DNA from: Sphaerisporangium aureirubrum
GTDB taxonomy: Bacteria; Actinomycetota; Actinomycetes; Streptosporangiales; Streptosporangiaceae
Assembly: GCF_042658925.1 (NCBI RefSeq)
Contig: NZ_JBHSRF010000047.1
Span: 1-64,000 of the forward strand
DNA: 64,000 bases
Reading direction: 5' to 3'
Under the pieces are notes generated by a model. It saw only the letters and a program-made list of their open reading frames with translations, searched no databases and was not told the origin of the DNA. Below, one piece after another: positions 51,885 to 60,078 of this stretch. The first letter of the stretch is position 1. The number at the start of each line of letters is the position of its first letter. Position numbers and translations under genes: made by a program.

Positions 51885-53492
51885 ATGGATGCCAACGCCG
51901 TAGCCGGGTCCGGTGTGCGGGCCGGGCGACGGGAGTGGACAGGCCTGGCCGTGCTGGCCCTGCCGACGCTGCTGCTCGCCCTGGACTCCAGCGTGCTGTA
52001 CCTCGCGCTGCCCAGGTTGAGCACCGACCTCGGCGCCAGCCACGTCCAGCAGCTGTGGATCACCGACATCTACGGGTTCCTGATCGCGGGATTCCTCGTC
52101 ACGGCGGGAACCCTCGGCGACCGCATCGGGCGCCGCAGGCTCCTGATGATCGGCGGGGCGGCGTTCGCCGCCGCGTCGGTGCTGGCCGCGTACTCCACCA
52201 GCCCCGAGATGCTGATCGCCACCCGGGCGCTCATGGGCATCACCGGCGCCACGCTGATGCCGTCCACGCTCGCGCTGATCAGCAACATGTTCACCGACCC
52301 CAAGCAGATGGGCACCGCCATCGCGGTGTGGATGAGCTGCTTCATGGGCGGCATGGCGATCGGCCCCGTGGTCGGCGGCGTGCTGCTGGAGAACTACTGG
52401 TGGGGCTCGGTGTTCCTGCTCAGCGTGCCGGTCATGGCACTGCTGCTCATCGCCGGGCCGCGGCTGCTGCCCGAGTACCGCGATCCCGGGGCGGGCAAGC
52501 TCGACCTGACCAGCGCCGTGCTGTCCCTCGGCACCATCCTGCCGGTCATCTACGGCCTCAAGGAGCTGGCCAAGGAGGGCTGGGAGGCCGTGCCGATCGC
52601 GTCCATCGTGATCGGTGTGATCATCGGTGTGGCGTTCGTGCGGCGGCAGCGGTCGCTGCCCAACCCGCTGCTCGACCTGCGGCTGTTCAACAGCCGCTCG
52701 TTCAGCGCGGCGCTCGCCATCATGGTCGGCGGCGGCCTGATGAGCGGAAGCTACCTGCTGGCCAGCCTCTACCTGCAGACGGTCGAGGGCCTCTCGCCGC
52801 TGCAGGCCGGGCTCTGGCTGGTGCCGCAGACCTTCGTCACCGTGATCAGCCTGATGATGGCGCCCGCCATCGCGCGCAAGATCCGCCCCGCGTACGCCAT
52901 CGCGGGCGGCCTGGTGGTGTCGGCCATCGGCTACGCGCTCATCACCCAGGTGGCGTCCAGCTCCGGCCTGCCGCTGCTGCTCACCGGCCTGTACGTCGCC
53001 GCGTGCGGCGCCGGGCCCATGGCGGGCCTCGGCACCGGGCTCATCATGGCCTCCGCGCCCCCGGAGAAGGCGGGGTCGGCGGCGGCCATGTCCGAGACCG
53101 GAGGCGAGCTCGGCATCGCGCTCGGCATCGCGACCCTCGGCAGCGTCGGCACCGCCGTCTACCAGAGCCAGCTCACCGTGCCCGCCGGGGTGCCCGCCGA
53201 CGCCGCGGCCGGCACCACGGAGAGCATCGCGGGCGCCATCAACGCCGCCGCCGAGCTCGGCGGCCAGCTCGGCGCCGGGCTGCTCACCGCGGCGCGGGAA
53301 GCGTTCACCACGGCGCTGAACACCGCCGCCGGCGTCAGCTCCCTGATCGCCCTCACCCTCGCCACCATCGCGGTCATCGCCCTCAAGCACGTCGCCCCGA
53401 CCGGCGACGGGCACGGCGGCGGCGAGGCCCCGGAGACCGCGGAGGCACCCGTCGAGGAGACCGCCGAGGCACCCGCCAAGGTCTCCGGCTGA
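51885..53492 (+). CDS. MFS drug exporter, DHA2 family (14-helix)
   Basis: This 535-residue EmrB/QacA-type transporter has the DHA2 start LALPTLLLALDSSVLYLALPRLSTDLGAS, motif A LGDRIGRRRLLMIGG, motif C region GITGATLMPSTLALISNMF with GMAIGPVVGGVLLE, and 14 predicted helices. A disordered acidic C-tail (GEAPETAEAPVEETAEAPAK) follows. It exports drugs by proton antiport and probably secretes the cluster product, giving resistance together with the UvrA-like protein. Motif copy 9 is upstream and a strong terminator follows. Confidence 0.93.
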   Translation: MDANAVAGSGVRAGRREWTGLAVLALPTLLLALDSSVLYLALPRLSTDLGASHVQQLWITDIYGFLIAGFLVTAGTLGDRIGRRRLLMIGGAAFAAASVLAAYSTSPEMLIATRALMGITGATLMPSTLALISNMFTDPKQMGTAIAVWMSCFMGGMAIGPVVGGVLLENYWWGSVFLLSVPVMALLLIAGPRLLPEYRDPGAGKLDLTSAVLSLGTILPVIYGLKELAKEGWEAVPIASIVIGVIIGVAFVRRQRSLPNPLLDLRLFNSRSFSAALAIMVGGGLMSGSYLLASLYLQTVEGLSPLQAGLWLVPQTFVTVISLMMAPAIARKIRPAYAIAGGLVVSAIGYALITQVASSSGLPLLLTGLYVAACGAGPMAGLGTGLIMASAPPEKAGSAAAMSETGGELGIALGIATLGSVGTAVYQSQLTVPAGVPADAAAGTTESIAGAINAAAELGGQLGAGLLTAAREAFTTALNTAAGVSSLIALTLATIAVIALKHVAPTGDGHGGGEAPETAEAPVEETAEAPAKVSG

Positions 53493-53507
53493 GACACCGC
53501 GGTATCA

Positions 53508-53542
53508 GAAAAGGCGCCGGACATTCCGTCCGGCGCCTTTTC
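53508..53542 (+). terminator. intrinsic terminator after the MFS gene
   Basis: GAAAAGGCGCCGGAC (53508-53522) and its exact complement (53528-53542) with a 5-nt loop and a terminal T run, 15 bp after the stop. Confidence 0.92.
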
Positions 53543-53570
53543 TCATGGCCATTCAATTCGCCGTTTGCGG

Positions 53571-53588
53571 GCATCTTCCGTCGTGCTG
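53571..53588. promoter_or_regulatory. cluster motif copy 10, upstream of the second P450
   Basis: GCATCTTCCGTCGTGCTG, 165 bp upstream of the P450 start. It is the only copy whose orientation relative to its gene is reversed, but it shares the extended CGTGCTGAATCA end with copy 6. Confidence 0.55.
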
Positions 53589-53752
53589 AATCAGGCCGGG
53601 GCACCCCTGCCTCCATATACGGACCGGTGCCGCCGGACGTAAAATCGAAATGGCTGCCAGGACATTAATCCGGCACCTTCCCAGAGCAGGTATTTTCCAT
53701 TCCCCCTCCTGCCCTGATCATCTCCGGCGACGAGCATCTCGGGAGACTTCCG

Positions 53753-55000
53753 ATGGAACAAGGCCGCCCCGTCCCCCTCGACACCACTGGCCAGGACATC
53801 CACGCCGAGGCCGACAAGCTGCGCGCGATGGGCCCCGCGACCCTGGTGGAACTGCCCGGCGGTGTGCGCGCCTGGTCGGTCAACAGCTACGCGGTGATCA
53901 GGGACCTGCTGACCGACCCCCGGGTCACCAAGAGCGCCCGCAACCACTGGCCGGCGTTCATCAACGGCGAGATCCCGCCGGACTGGGAAATGATCAGCTG
54001 GATCGCCATGGACAACATGGTCACCGCGTACGGCAAGGAGCACGTCCGGCTGCGCAAGCTGGTCGGCAAGGCGTTCACCCGGCGCCGCACCGAGGCCATC
54101 CGGCCCCGCGTCGTCGAGCTCACCAACCTGCTCCTCGACGCCCTCGACGCCGTCCCGCCCGGCGAGGTCGTGGACCTGCGCGAGCGCTTCGCCTACCCGC
54201 TGCCCGCCCGCATCGTCGCCGACCTGATCGGCATGGACGAAGCGGCCCTCGCCAAGACCGCCACCGTCATCGAGATGATGATCGACACCACCGTCACCCC
54301 CGAGCAGGCGATGGCCATCCTCGGCGGCTGGCGTGACGCCATGGCAGTCCTCATCGCCGGCAAGCGCGCCAACCCGGGTGAGGACATCACCACCGACCTC
54401 ATCGCCGCCCGCGAGGAGGACGGCTCCCGCCTCAGCGAGGCCGAGCTCACCGACACCATCTTCGCCATCCTCGGCGCCGGCTCCGAGACCACCATCAACT
54501 TCTTCGACAACGCCATCACCGCGCTGCTCACCCACCCCGACCAGCTGGAACTGGTGAAGTCCGGCCAGATCTCCTGGGAAGAGGTCATCGACGAGACCCT
54601 CCGCGTCCAGTCCCCCCTGGCCCAGCTCCCCCTGCGCTACGCCGTCGAGGACATCGAGCTGGACGGCGTCACCATCCCCAAGGGCGACGCGATCCTCGTC
54701 AACTACAGCGCCATCGGCCGCGACCCCGCCCTCCACGGCGAGACGGCGGGCGAGTTCGACGTCACCCGCCCCAACAAGGAACACCTCTCCTTCGGCCACG
54801 GCCCCCACTACTGCCTGGGTGTAGGCATCGCCCGCACCGTCGCCGCCATCGGCCTCAGCACCCTGTTCGAACGCTTCCCCGACCTCACCCTCGCCGTCTC
54901 CGAGGACGACCTCCAGCCCCTCCCCACCTTCATCATGAACGGCCACCGCTCCCTCCCCGTCTACCTGACGGCCCCCGTCCCCGCCACCGCCTCCGTCTGA
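53753..55000 (+). CDS. cytochrome P450
   Basis: The protein has 415 residues. The I-helix is FAILGAGSETTINFFDNAI with the acid-Thr pair replaced by Glu-Thr, the ExxR helix is IDETLRVQSPLAQLPLRYA, and the haem loop is LSFGHGPHYCLGVGIAR with Cys354. It resembles CYP105/107-type actinobacterial hydroxylases. It is the last gene of the tailoring cluster with a motif copy upstream. It may also be considered as a glycosyltransferase helper, but the intact Cys ligand argues for catalysis. Confidence 0.93.
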   Translation: MEQGRPVPLDTTGQDIHAEADKLRAMGPATLVELPGGVRAWSVNSYAVIRDLLTDPRVTKSARNHWPAFINGEIPPDWEMISWIAMDNMVTAYGKEHVRLRKLVGKAFTRRRTEAIRPRVVELTNLLLDALDAVPPGEVVDLRERFAYPLPARIVADLIGMDEAALAKTATVIEMMIDTTVTPEQAMAILGGWRDAMAVLIAGKRANPGEDITTDLIAAREEDGSRLSEAELTDTIFAILGAGSETTINFFDNAITALLTHPDQLELVKSGQISWEEVIDETLRVQSPLAQLPLRYAVEDIELDGVTIPKGDAILVNYSAIGRDPALHGETAGEFDVTRPNKEHLSFGHGPHYCLGVGIARTVAAIGLSTLFERFPDLTLAVSEDDLQPLPTFIMNGHRSLPVYLTAPVPATASV

Positions 55001-55323
55001 CCGGTCCCCCTCCCAGCCCGTCCGGCCCCGCCGGGCGGGCTGTTCCCATGCGCGAGCGGCGGGGCGAAAATGTCCGGGCCCCGCGCTGAAAGTTTCCGCG
55101 TCCAGGGCGCCGAGGCGAGGGAGCGTGCCTGGTCATCGCCAGATCGCGCGCGGGCTGAAACGTTTCATTGATGCGCTGAAAAAACCTTGAGACGATCCCC
55201 CGACCAGCGGCCATGGCATCGCGGCCCGGAAAGCGGCGGGTCCGCGGAGGCCGGCCCATGTGCCCCCGATGAACTCCACCTTCTGACGCCCTCGTGCGGC
55301 GCGGGAAAGGAACGGGTGTCCCC
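55001..55323. promoter_or_regulatory. intergenic region with GAAA-TTTC palindromes before the SGNH gene
   Basis: GAAAGTTTC (55088-55096) and the perfect 12-bp palindrome TGAAACGTTTCA (55156-55167) lie 228-236 and 157-168 bp upstream of the esterase gene. They resemble CGAAA-N-TTTCG or LacI-type operators of polysaccharide-degrading genes. No gene is seen in the 323 bp. Confidence 0.5.
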
Positions 55324-56466
55324 ATGACGAGGACCTCACATGTGATCGGTGGTCTGATCGCCGGGCTGGCGCTGCTGCTGGCGACGGTGTTCGCCTCCGG
55401 GGCGGCCGGCGCCGAGTCGAACGGCGGAGTGCGGGTGATGCCGCTCGGTGACTCGATCACCGACGGGCTCACCGTGGCGGGCGGTTACCGCATCAACCTG
55501 TGGCAGAGCATGGTGGCGGACGGACGCCGGGTCGACTTCGTCGGGTCGCAGTTCAACGGGCCGTCCAGCCTGGGCGACCACGACCACGAGGGCCACTCGG
55601 GCTGGCGCATCGACCAGATCGACGCCCAGATCGTCAACTGGCTGCGCACCTACACCCCGCGCACCCTGCTGCTCCACATCGGCACCAACGACATGTTCCA
55701 GAACCCCAACGGGGCGGCCACGCGGCTCGCCACCCTGCTCGACCGCATCTTCGGCACCGCCCCCGACACCTACGTCTTCCTCGCGACCATCATCCCGCTC
55801 AACGGCGCCGACGCCGCCGTCCGCAACTTCAACGCCTCGATCCCCGGCCTCGTGCAGACCCGCGCCAACGCCGGCCGCCGCATCTACCTGGTCGACATGT
55901 ACAGCCGACTGACCACCGCCGACCTGGCCGACGGCGTCCACCCCAACGCCGGCGGCTACGCCAAAATGGCCACCGCCTGGTGGACCGCCCTCCGCACCGT
56001 CCCCGCCAGCCTAGAAGCCGGCACCCCAACCCCCACCCCCACCATCACCCCCACAGTCACCCCCACCGTGACCCCCACCGTGACCCCCACCGTCACACCA
56101 ACCGTGACCCCCACCGTCACACCAACCGTGACCCCCACCGTCACGCCCACCCCCACGTCGACCCCAGCCGGCTGCACCGCCACCTACCGGGTGACCAACT
56201 CCTGGAGCGGCGGCTTCCAGGCCGAGGTAACCGTCCGCAACACCAGAACCACCCCCCTGACCGCCTGGACGGTCCGCATGACCCTCCCCTCCGGCCAGAC
56301 CATCACCAACCTCTGGAACGGCACCAACACCGGCACCAACGGCCCCGTAACCATCACCAACGCCCCCTACAACGGCAACCTCGCCCCCAACGCCACCACC
56401 ACCTTCGGCTACGTAGCCAACGGCAACAGCACCACAACCCCGACCCCGGTCTGCACCAGCCCCTGA
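55324..56466 (+). CDS. secreted SGNH/GDSL esterase with CBM2
   Basis: ATG 55324 gives 380 residues with a signal peptide (VIGGLIAGLALLLATVFASGAAGA). The SGNH hydrolase domain (~35-228) has block I PLGDSITDGL with Ser44, block III GTNDM, and block V Asp203-Gly-Val-His206. A Thr-Pro linker of about ten TVTP repeats follows, and a C-terminal family 2 carbohydrate-binding module (~275-378: CTATYRVTNSWSGGFQAEVTVRN, WTVRMTLPSGQTITNLWNG). It is likely an acetyl-xylan or carbohydrate esterase bound to cellulose or chitin. The upstream palindromes suggest carbohydrate control. Confidence 0.93.
   Translation: MTRTSHVIGGLIAGLALLLATVFASGAAGAESNGGVRVMPLGDSITDGLTVAGGYRINLWQSMVADGRRVDFVGSQFNGPSSLGDHDHEGHSGWRIDQIDAQIVNWLRTYTPRTLLLHIGTNDMFQNPNGAATRLATLLDRIFGTAPDTYVFLATIIPLNGADAAVRNFNASIPGLVQTRANAGRRIYLVDMYSRLTTADLADGVHPNAGGYAKMATAWWTALRTVPASLEAGTPTPTPTITPTVTPTVTPTVTPTVTPTVTPTVTPTVTPTVTPTPTSTPAGCTATYRVTNSWSGGFQAEVTVRNTRTTPLTAWTVRMTLPSGQTITNLWNGTNTGTNGPVTITNAPYNGNLAPNATTTFGYVANGNSTTTPTPVCTSP
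56034..56160. repeat. 12-bp coding repeats of the Thr-Pro linker
   Basis: CCCACCGTGACC/CCAACCGTGACC units repeat about ten times and encode TVTP. This is a normal intramolecular linker, in frame with the esterase. Confidence 0.9.
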
Positions 56467-56475
56467 CCTGACTCC

Positions 56476-56512
56476 GGTGGACGCCGCCCGGCACGGCCGT
56501 GCGGCGTCCACC
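56476..56512 (+). terminator. terminator hairpin after the SGNH gene
   Basis: GGTGGACGCCGC (56476-56487) pairs with GCGGCGTCCACC (56501-56512) over a 13-nt loop, ten bases after the stop. Confidence 0.75.
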
Positions 56513-56730
56513 ACCGTGTCGTCCCAGCCCGCCGGCATCTTGGCGTATTCGCAAACCGGTCTTTGACCGATGATTTCCTCGGGCCCCCTTGAGTATTGGG
56601 CGTAAGGCCGGAATTTCGACTTGGCCCGAAACCGCGTAAGTGGACGAACCGGCACTCAGGTGACCTCGGCGGGCGGCGGGAAACAGCGGAGATCTCGTCG
56701 CCGCATGGCAGGCGGAACGAACAAGCTCGT

Positions 56731-56780
56731 TTTCGAATCGAAACTCCTGTGTCACGATCGGGGTGTCGCCATTTCGAAAT
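56731..56780. promoter_or_regulatory. two palindromes, candidate ROK operator
   Basis: TTTCGAATCGAAA (56731-56743, 6-bp arms, one central base) and ATTTCGAAAT (56771-56780, perfect) lie 29-78 bp upstream of the ROK gene. A third similar dyad, TTTCGATCCGAAA, lies at 60790-60802 after the lasso genes. The rest of 56513-56808 shows nothing else. Confidence 0.6.
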
Positions 56781-56808
56781 AGAACACCTCGACCGCGAGG
56801 CGCCGCCG

Positions 56809-57972
56809 ATGTCCGATGCGCGACCGACGCACGACGCTCTCATGCTGCTGAAGAACTCCGTCGACGGTGTGAAGCTGAACGAGAGCCATCTCAAAATCAT
56901 CAGGGCCGTCATGTGCGCGCCCGGCACCCGGGCGGACCTTCGCAATCGCAGCGGGCTGGCCGCCTCCACCATCACGACCGAGGTCAGGAATCTCATCCGC
57001 AGGTACAACGTCCTGGAGGAACGGCCTCCCGGACGCCGGATCCATCTGACCGCGACGAACGGTGTGGCGGTCGGCCTCGGCGTCGGCGTGCATCGCACGA
57101 TCGTGGTGGCCCGGCAAGTACACGATGTCGAGCGGCGCGACGAGACCGTGGACACCCCGATCGCCGACGGGCAGCACTGGCTACGCGACACGACGGGGGC
57201 CGTGCGCCGACTGGTCGCCGCCGCCGGGGGCGGGCGAGCCGGCATCGCCACGATCGGGATGGCCGTACCGTGGGCGGTCAATCCCCGTGACGGGCGTGTC
57301 TCCGGTTCCCCGCCGCCCTGGTCGTGCGACGGGCTGGACACCGGTCTCACCGAGCGCCTCACACCGGCCCACGGAAAGATCAAGGTGCTGGTGGGCAACG
57401 ACGCGCTGCTGACGGCGAACGCGGAGCAGCTCGTGCACCGTAGCGAGAACATGCTCTTCCTTCAGGTGTCAGGGCATGTGCTCGGCGGCACGCTCGTCGG
57501 CGACCGGCTGCTCCAGGGGCATCTCGGCCTGGCCGGCCAGCTGGGGCATCTGCCGGTCGACCCGCACGGTGAGGCGTGCTGGTGCGGGAGGCACGGCTGC
57601 CTGGAGGGCTTCGTGAAGTCGTCCGCCCTGATGCGGGACGCCATCGGCTGGTGTGACGCCGAGCAGTTGCCGAGGCCGCGGTCGCTCGGCGACCTGACGG
57701 ACCGGGCGGAGGAAGGCGACGCCGTCTGCCTCGGCGTGCTCCGGCGCGCCGCTGCCCGGATCGGGCAGGCACTCGCCATGGCCTGTCTCGTCGGCGCGCC
57801 CGAACTGATCGTGATCGGCGGTGAGGCGGCACGTGGCCTGGAACTCGCCAGAGACTGGTGCGCCCGTGAGATGACCCGCGGCGAATGGACGGCGAAGACG
57901 AAGGTCGTGTACAGCACCGCGTCCGACGCGCCCGCCAACGGTGCCCTGCTCCTCGGCTTGCTGGGCACTTGA
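56809..57972 (+). CDS. ROK-family transcriptional regulator
   Basis: The protein has 387 residues. The N-terminal winged helix is LNESHLKIIRAVMCAPGTRADLRNRSGLAASTITTEVRNLIRRYNVLEE (~20-70). The ROK fold has GHLPVDPHGEACWCGRHGCLEGFV, the zinc-binding CxCGxxGCxE signature, and VGAPELIVIGGEAARG. It would bind a sugar or sugar phosphate, or be a kinase-dead regulator. It immediately precedes the lasso peptide precursor (99-bp gap), and similar palindromes flank both, so it may control lasso peptide production. Confidence 0.9.
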   Translation: MSDARPTHDALMLLKNSVDGVKLNESHLKIIRAVMCAPGTRADLRNRSGLAASTITTEVRNLIRRYNVLEERPPGRRIHLTATNGVAVGLGVGVHRTIVVARQVHDVERRDETVDTPIADGQHWLRDTTGAVRRLVAAAGGGRAGIATIGMAVPWAVNPRDGRVSGSPPPWSCDGLDTGLTERLTPAHGKIKVLVGNDALLTANAEQLVHRSENMLFLQVSGHVLGGTLVGDRLLQGHLGLAGQLGHLPVDPHGEACWCGRHGCLEGFVKSSALMRDAIGWCDAEQLPRPRSLGDLTDRAEEGDAVCLGVLRRAAARIGQALAMACLVGAPELIVIGGEAARGLELARDWCAREMTRGEWTAKTKVVYSTASDAPANGALLLGLLGT

Positions 57973-58071
57973 GGAACGACTAGCGGTAGAGTCCCCATCG
58001 CCATGCGTTACACGCGGGGCGGCCGATGTGCCTGAGACACGGCGCCCACACTTCACACCGAGGTCGACAAC

Positions 58072-58266
58072 ATGGAAGACACGATCGCGGCGGACGAGGG
58101 CGCGAACACGAGGAACGACGGAGGCATGGGCACCGCCACCGAGCGGTCTCAGGGCGACCACCCGTACGAGCCGCCCCGCATGGTGGGCGTCGGCCGGATT
58201 CGCACACTGGCCCGTGGAAGCGCCTCGAGCGGCAATGCCGACATCAACGTGCAGTATTACTGGTGA
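58072..58266 (+). CDS. lasso peptide precursor
   Basis: The precursor has 64 residues, ATG 58072 preceded by GAGG. The leader ends with the lasso recognition region HPYEPPRMVGVGRIRTLAR (YxxPxL-like). The predicted core is GSASSGNADINVQYYW (residues 49-64): Gly1 to Asp9 would form a nine-residue macrolactam ring, leaving the tail INVQYYW with bulky aromatic plugs. The usual Thr at leader position -2 is Ala here; a Thr is at -4. The gene abuts the cyclase and the RRE-protease follows, which makes the assignment strong despite its small size. I do not recognise the core as a known lasso peptide. Confidence 0.9.
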   Translation: MEDTIAADEGANTRNDGGMGTATERSQGDHPYEPPRMVGVGRIRTLARGSASSGNADINVQYYW

Positions 58267-60058
58267 GGGTCCTGCGGGGTTCCACCTGTCCATCAGCCGG
58301 GACGCACGGGGGCGCCTCGCCACGGACCTGAGCCCTCGGGGCCGCGAGGCCGCCGCGCACACGCGCACGGCGGAGCACGGCCACGACCGGCTGCTCATGC
58401 TGGGCCACGGCCTCGCACCGCCGGAACGGGTCGCGGCCGAGTTCGCCGCCGCGATGGATCGGGACACGCCCGACAGGCTGACCACCCTGTCTGGTGGGCA
58501 CATGTTCGTGGTGGTCCGCCCCGAAGAGGTGCTGGTCTACACCGACCTGGCCGGGCAGTTCGCCGTCTACTACAGCGAAAAGGACGGGCATACGGTCGTG
58601 GGCTCCGACCTCCGGGAGCTCGCCGCCGCGCACGGCCGCTCCCCCGACCCGCTCACCGTCGCGATCCACATCACCTGTCCCAACGTGCTGCCGTTGACCT
58701 CGGGGCGCACCCACTTCCGGGGGGTGCGCACCGTCGAGGGCGGGAGTGTGCTGCGCGCGGACGGCGTCCGGGTAAGCGTCCGCACCTATCACGACCGGCT
58801 GCCCGACCTCGCCCCCTCTGACGAGCACGTGGCCCGGCTGCGTGAGGCATTGACGGTGTCGGTGCGGGCCCGCTGCACCGCGGGCGTCGTCACCGCGGAC
58901 CTCAGCGGCGGGCTCGACTCCACCTCGCTGGCTTTCGCCGCCGCCGCGCACACGCCCACCCCGCTGAGCACCGTCGTCTACCACAATCCCCTCGTCCCGG
59001 CCGCCGACCTCGCGGACGCGGTACGCGCGGCCGGGCTCGACGACCGAATCGATCTGTCCGTCGTGCGCGGCGACGCGGAGACACTCCCCTACCAAGGTCT
59101 TTCACACATGCCGGCCCGGCCGGCCGGCGAACCTGCGGCGGGTGTCATCGCTCACCGGCGCACGCTGCTGCGCCTCCGCTGGGCGGCGGCACGCGGGTCC
59201 GCCGCCCATCTCACCGGTGAGGGCGGTGACGCGTTGCTGCATCCGCCGCCGTCCTACCTGGCGAACCTGGCGCGCCACGGCCGCGTCCTGCGGCTGGCGC
59301 GTGACAGCATGGCGCTCGGCAGGTCCAGGAACGTCTCGCCCGCCGCGCTGGCAGCCCGCGCGATGGTCCTCGCCTTCGGCACGCACCCGCGCGCGCTCGC
59401 CGCGCTCGGCCACCGGATGCGCGACCCGCTGCGCGGCTCCGCCGACGCACCCGCGCACGCGGTCGCCTGGTGGCACGTCCCGGGCGAGCCGCTGCGCTGG
59501 CTGAGCGGGCGTACGCGTGCCGCGCTGAGCGAGATCGCCGGAGACCCGGCCACGGCCCGCGTCCTGCCCGAGGGCATCGGGCCGGCGGAGCACACGATGC
59601 TCGCCGAGTTGCGCGCCGCCGCGCGCACGCAGCGGTACACGCGTGAGCTGGGCGCGACCGTCGGCGTCGAGGTGCACGCCCCCTTCCTGGACAACGCCGT
59701 GGTCCTCGCGTGCACGCGCGTACCCGTAGCGCGCAGGGCCGATGCGCGCGCGTACAAGCCCCTGCTCGCCCGCGTGATGCGCGGCCTCGTGCCGCCGGAG
59801 GTGATTTCACGCGTAACGAAAGGGAGCTACCACGCCGAGGAGTACGCTGGGGCGCGCCTCGCACGCGGAGAGATACGATCGCTGCTGGCCGGTTCCAGGC
59901 TCGCCGCGCTCGGCGTGATCGATCTCCCCGCCTTCGAGGAGACGCTCATCCGCCTGCACATGGGCCTCCCGGCTCCCCTGGGCGCCATCGGCCGGCTGAT
60001 CTCGGCAGAGACGTGGCTGCGCGCCCTCGACTCCCCGCCCAGAACCGACACCTGTTAG
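58235..60058 (+). CDS. lasso cyclase, asparagine-synthetase-like (C protein)
   Basis: This asparagine-synthetase B homologue has about 600 residues. A glutaminase-like N-terminal half (LTTLSGGHMFVVVRPEEVLVYTDLAGQFAVYY) is followed by the PP-loop ATP site GVVTADLSGGLDSTSLAFAAA and later GEGGDALLHPPPSYL and VHAPFLDNAVVLACTRVP. It adenylates Asp9 of the core and joins it to the N-terminus. The start is ambiguous: the only in-frame ATG (58235) overlaps the precursor by 32 bases. GTG 58263 overlapping the precursor stop would read VRVLRG and enter the conserved GFHLSISRD if one extra G were present in the GGGG run near 58275. A one-base indel is possible. Confidence 0.88.
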   Translation: MPTSTCSITGEGPAGFHLSISRDARGRLATDLSPRGREAAAHTRTAEHGHDRLLMLGHGLAPPERVAAEFAAAMDRDTPDRLTTLSGGHMFVVVRPEEVLVYTDLAGQFAVYYSEKDGHTVVGSDLRELAAAHGRSPDPLTVAIHITCPNVLPLTSGRTHFRGVRTVEGGSVLRADGVRVSVRTYHDRLPDLAPSDEHVARLREALTVSVRARCTAGVVTADLSGGLDSTSLAFAAAAHTPTPLSTVVYHNPLVPAADLADAVRAAGLDDRIDLSVVRGDAETLPYQGLSHMPARPAGEPAAGVIAHRRTLLRLRWAAARGSAAHLTGEGGDALLHPPPSYLANLARHGRVLRLARDSMALGRSRNVSPAALAARAMVLAFGTHPRALAALGHRMRDPLRGSADAPAHAVAWWHVPGEPLRWLSGRTRAALSEIAGDPATARVLPEGIGPAEHTMLAELRAAARTQRYTRELGATVGVEVHAPFLDNAVVLACTRVPVARRADARAYKPLLARVMRGLVPPEVISRVTKGSYHAEEYAGARLARGEIRSLLAGSRLAALGVIDLPAFEETLIRLHMGLPAPLGAIGRLISAETWLRALDSPPRTDTC

Positions 60059-60078
60059 CGAATGATTCGCCGATCATC

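Noticed and set aside
53753..55000. Second P450 as a catalytically dead glycosyltransferase helper (DesVIII-like)
   Set aside because: The haem Cys354, ExxR and I-helix motifs are intact.
56034..56160. 12-bp repeats in the SGNH gene as a regulatory or mobile repeat
   Set aside because: They stay in frame and encode an ordinary Thr-Pro linker.
58210..58266. Lasso core starting at Ala47 so that Thr is at -2
   Set aside because: It would need an 11-residue ring to reach the only acidic residue, beyond known lasso rings; Gly49 gives a nine-residue ring.
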